Shown piece by piece: positions 63,121-64,000 of a DNA stretch of 64,000 nucleotides. The position numbers and the translations under genes were made by a program. A model generated the notes under the pieces. It made no database searches and was not told the DNA's origin. It was given only the letters and a program-made list of their open reading frames with translations. The number at the start of each line of letters is the position of its first letter. Within the stretch, counting starts at the first letter, position 1. Source of the DNA: Costus lasius. Lineage: Eukaryota > Streptophyta > Magnoliopsida > Zingiberales > Costaceae. The DNA is taken from assembly GCA_027563935.2 (NCBI GenBank), contig CM050449.1, positions 45,730,507-45,794,506 on the forward strand, given 5' to 3'.

Positions 63121-64000
63121 ATGAGCTTCAATGTGCGATCCCTACTGGAAAGGGAGAAGTTTGCTGGGCCGAACTTCTCTGACTGGTTCGGACACCTTAA
63201 GATCGTTCTTAAGGCAGAGAGGAAACTGTATGTCCTCGAGACGGCGATACCGCCGCAGCCCGCTCCGAACGCCGCAAGGGCGGTTCGGGATGCCTACGAA
63301 AAGCACGTCAATGATAGCATTGATGTCGCTTGCCTGATGCTAGCGTCTATGACGCCACCGCTGCAGCGTCAGCATGAGGATATGTCGGCTATAGAAATTA
63401 TAGCGAACCTCAAGATGCTGTATGCTGCACAGGCGAGGACTGAACGCTATAATCTGACGAAGCTCTTCTTTCAGAGCAAACTGGCTGAAGGGAGCCCAGT
63501 GGGAGCTCACGTGCTCAAGATGATTGGGCACAAGGAGGCTCTGGAGAAACTGGGGCATACCATCAACCAGGAGCTTGCTGTGGATATTATTCTGCAGTGT
63601 CTCCCGCCTTCTTTCGATGCGTTCATCATTAACTTTAATATGAACAAAATCGATTGTACGCCGGCAGAGCTGCTGAATATGCTCTTGACCACTGAGGAAA
63701 CTCTGAAGGGTAAGCCTTCAACCTCTGTCTTGATGGTTCCTTCCAGGAACAAGAAGAAGGGGAAGAAGGGCAAAGCCCCTGTCAAGAATTACAGCAAGGC
63801 CCTGAAACAGAAGGTGAAGCGGTCGAAGGACAACAGGTGTTTCCACTGTGGCCAGCTGGGTCACTGGAAAAAGGACTGTAAAGCGCTCCAAGGAGATAAG
63901 AGGGGAAGCATCGCTTCTGGCTCAGGTATATATGTGACTGAGGTCATGTTATCTTCTCCTACTATATCATGGGTGTTGGACACTGCATGTGGAGTTCACA
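63121..64000 (+). CDS. gag-pol: Copia gag-pol, element 8, N-terminal part
   Basis: ATGAGCTTC start after AACACC, as in all copies. The frame stays open for 293 codons to the window edge: Gag, the CX2CX4HX4C knuckle beginning at residue 240 (preceded by DNR where others have EYR) and the DTA protease motif at residues 287-289. Spacing to each motif agrees with relatives, so there is no frameshift. Integrase, reverse transcriptase and RNase H should follow outside the window. Whether the whole element is intact cannot be judged here. Confidence 0.93.
   Translation, partial: MSFNVRSLLEREKFAGPNFSDWFGHLKIVLKAERKLYVLETAIPPQPAPNAARAVRDAYEKHVNDSIDVACLMLASMTPPLQRQHEDMSAIEIIANLKMLYAAQARTERYNLTKLFFQSKLAEGSPVGAHVLKMIGHKEALEKLGHTINQELAVDIILQCLPPSFDAFIINFNMNKIDCTPAELLNMLLTTEETLKGKPSTSVLMVPSRNKKKGKKGKAPVKNYSKALKQKVKRSKDNRCFHCGQLGHWKKDCKALQGDKRGSIASGSGIYVTEVMLSSPTISWVLDTACGVH

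Larger units (their letters stand above)
59561..64000 (+). mobile_element. Copia element 8 (runs off window)
   Basis: Plus-strand copy inserted in the element 7 integrase region in the same orientation. 5' LTR 59561-61258, primer site, leader and the start of an intact gag-pol frame. Left target duplication GTTCG (59556-59560). It is the innermost insertion of this nest. Confidence 0.93.

Overview
This is a gene-free stretch of a repeat-rich flowering-plant nuclear genome made almost entirely of nested LTR retrotransposons. Pointers are the Ty1/copia Gag-Pol proteins of the Angela/BARE type (Tork superclade), primer-binding sites matching plant initiator-Met tRNA (TGGTATCAGAGC), a Ty3/gypsy-like large derivative with a tRNA-Asp-like primer site, and deep nesting. 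I see no host gene, rRNA gene, CRISPR array or bacterial feature. The species cannot be named from this sequence.

One copia family dominates. Its LTRs are about 1.66-1.70 kb (TGTTGGGGTATGCC...CA), followed by the initiator-Met primer site, a 1.8 kb untranslated leader, one gag-pol frame of about 1,294 codons (Gag with CCHC knuckle, protease, integrase, reverse transcriptase, RNase H) and the polypurine tract AAGTGGGAGAT. A complete copy would be about 9.1 kb. I number the copies: element 1 (+, 1-6364), 2 (-, 6365-14201), 3 (-, 14202-23058), 4 (-, 27243-32815), 5 (-, 26210-39051), 6 (-, 45456-54276), 7 (+, 54277-59560), 8 (+, 59561-64000), plus solo LTRs at 40685-42359 (-) and 48770-50428 (+).

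Nesting, left to right. Element 1 lies inside the 3' LTR of element 2, and element 2 lies inside the 3' LTR of element 3. Element 3 lies inside the 5' LTR of an older non-autonomous gypsy-like element, here called HG, whose pieces are 23059-26209, 39052-40684 and 42360-44723. HG also carries element 5 (with element 4 inside the LTR of 5, and a large deletion fusing them) and the solo LTR at 40685. At 44723/44724 HG abruptly joins an inverted piece of a related element (44724-45455). Element 6 begins at 45456. Its coding region is split by the solo LTR at 48770, and its leader is interrupted by element 7, whose integrase region is in turn interrupted by element 8. Element 8 runs off the window.

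State of the copies. Elements 6, 7 and 8 have no internal stop or frameshift in the part visible, apart from the insertions that split them. Element 1 has one amber codon, element 2 one single-base deletion, element 4 a gag deletion and one stop, element 5 five stops, and element 3 a lost start, two stops and two frameshifts. Hand comparison of LTR pairs (about 1.5% for element 3, 0.7% for element 2 over 434 bp, 0.8% for element 5, about 8% for a short part of HG) agrees with the order of nesting. No new gene system was found. The most unusual signals are structural: an integration with a truncated 5' LTR but an intact target duplication, a microhomology fusion of two elements, an inversion junction in HG, a palindrome array in the HG LTR, and a conserved leader with intron-like and Pol III-promoter-like signals.
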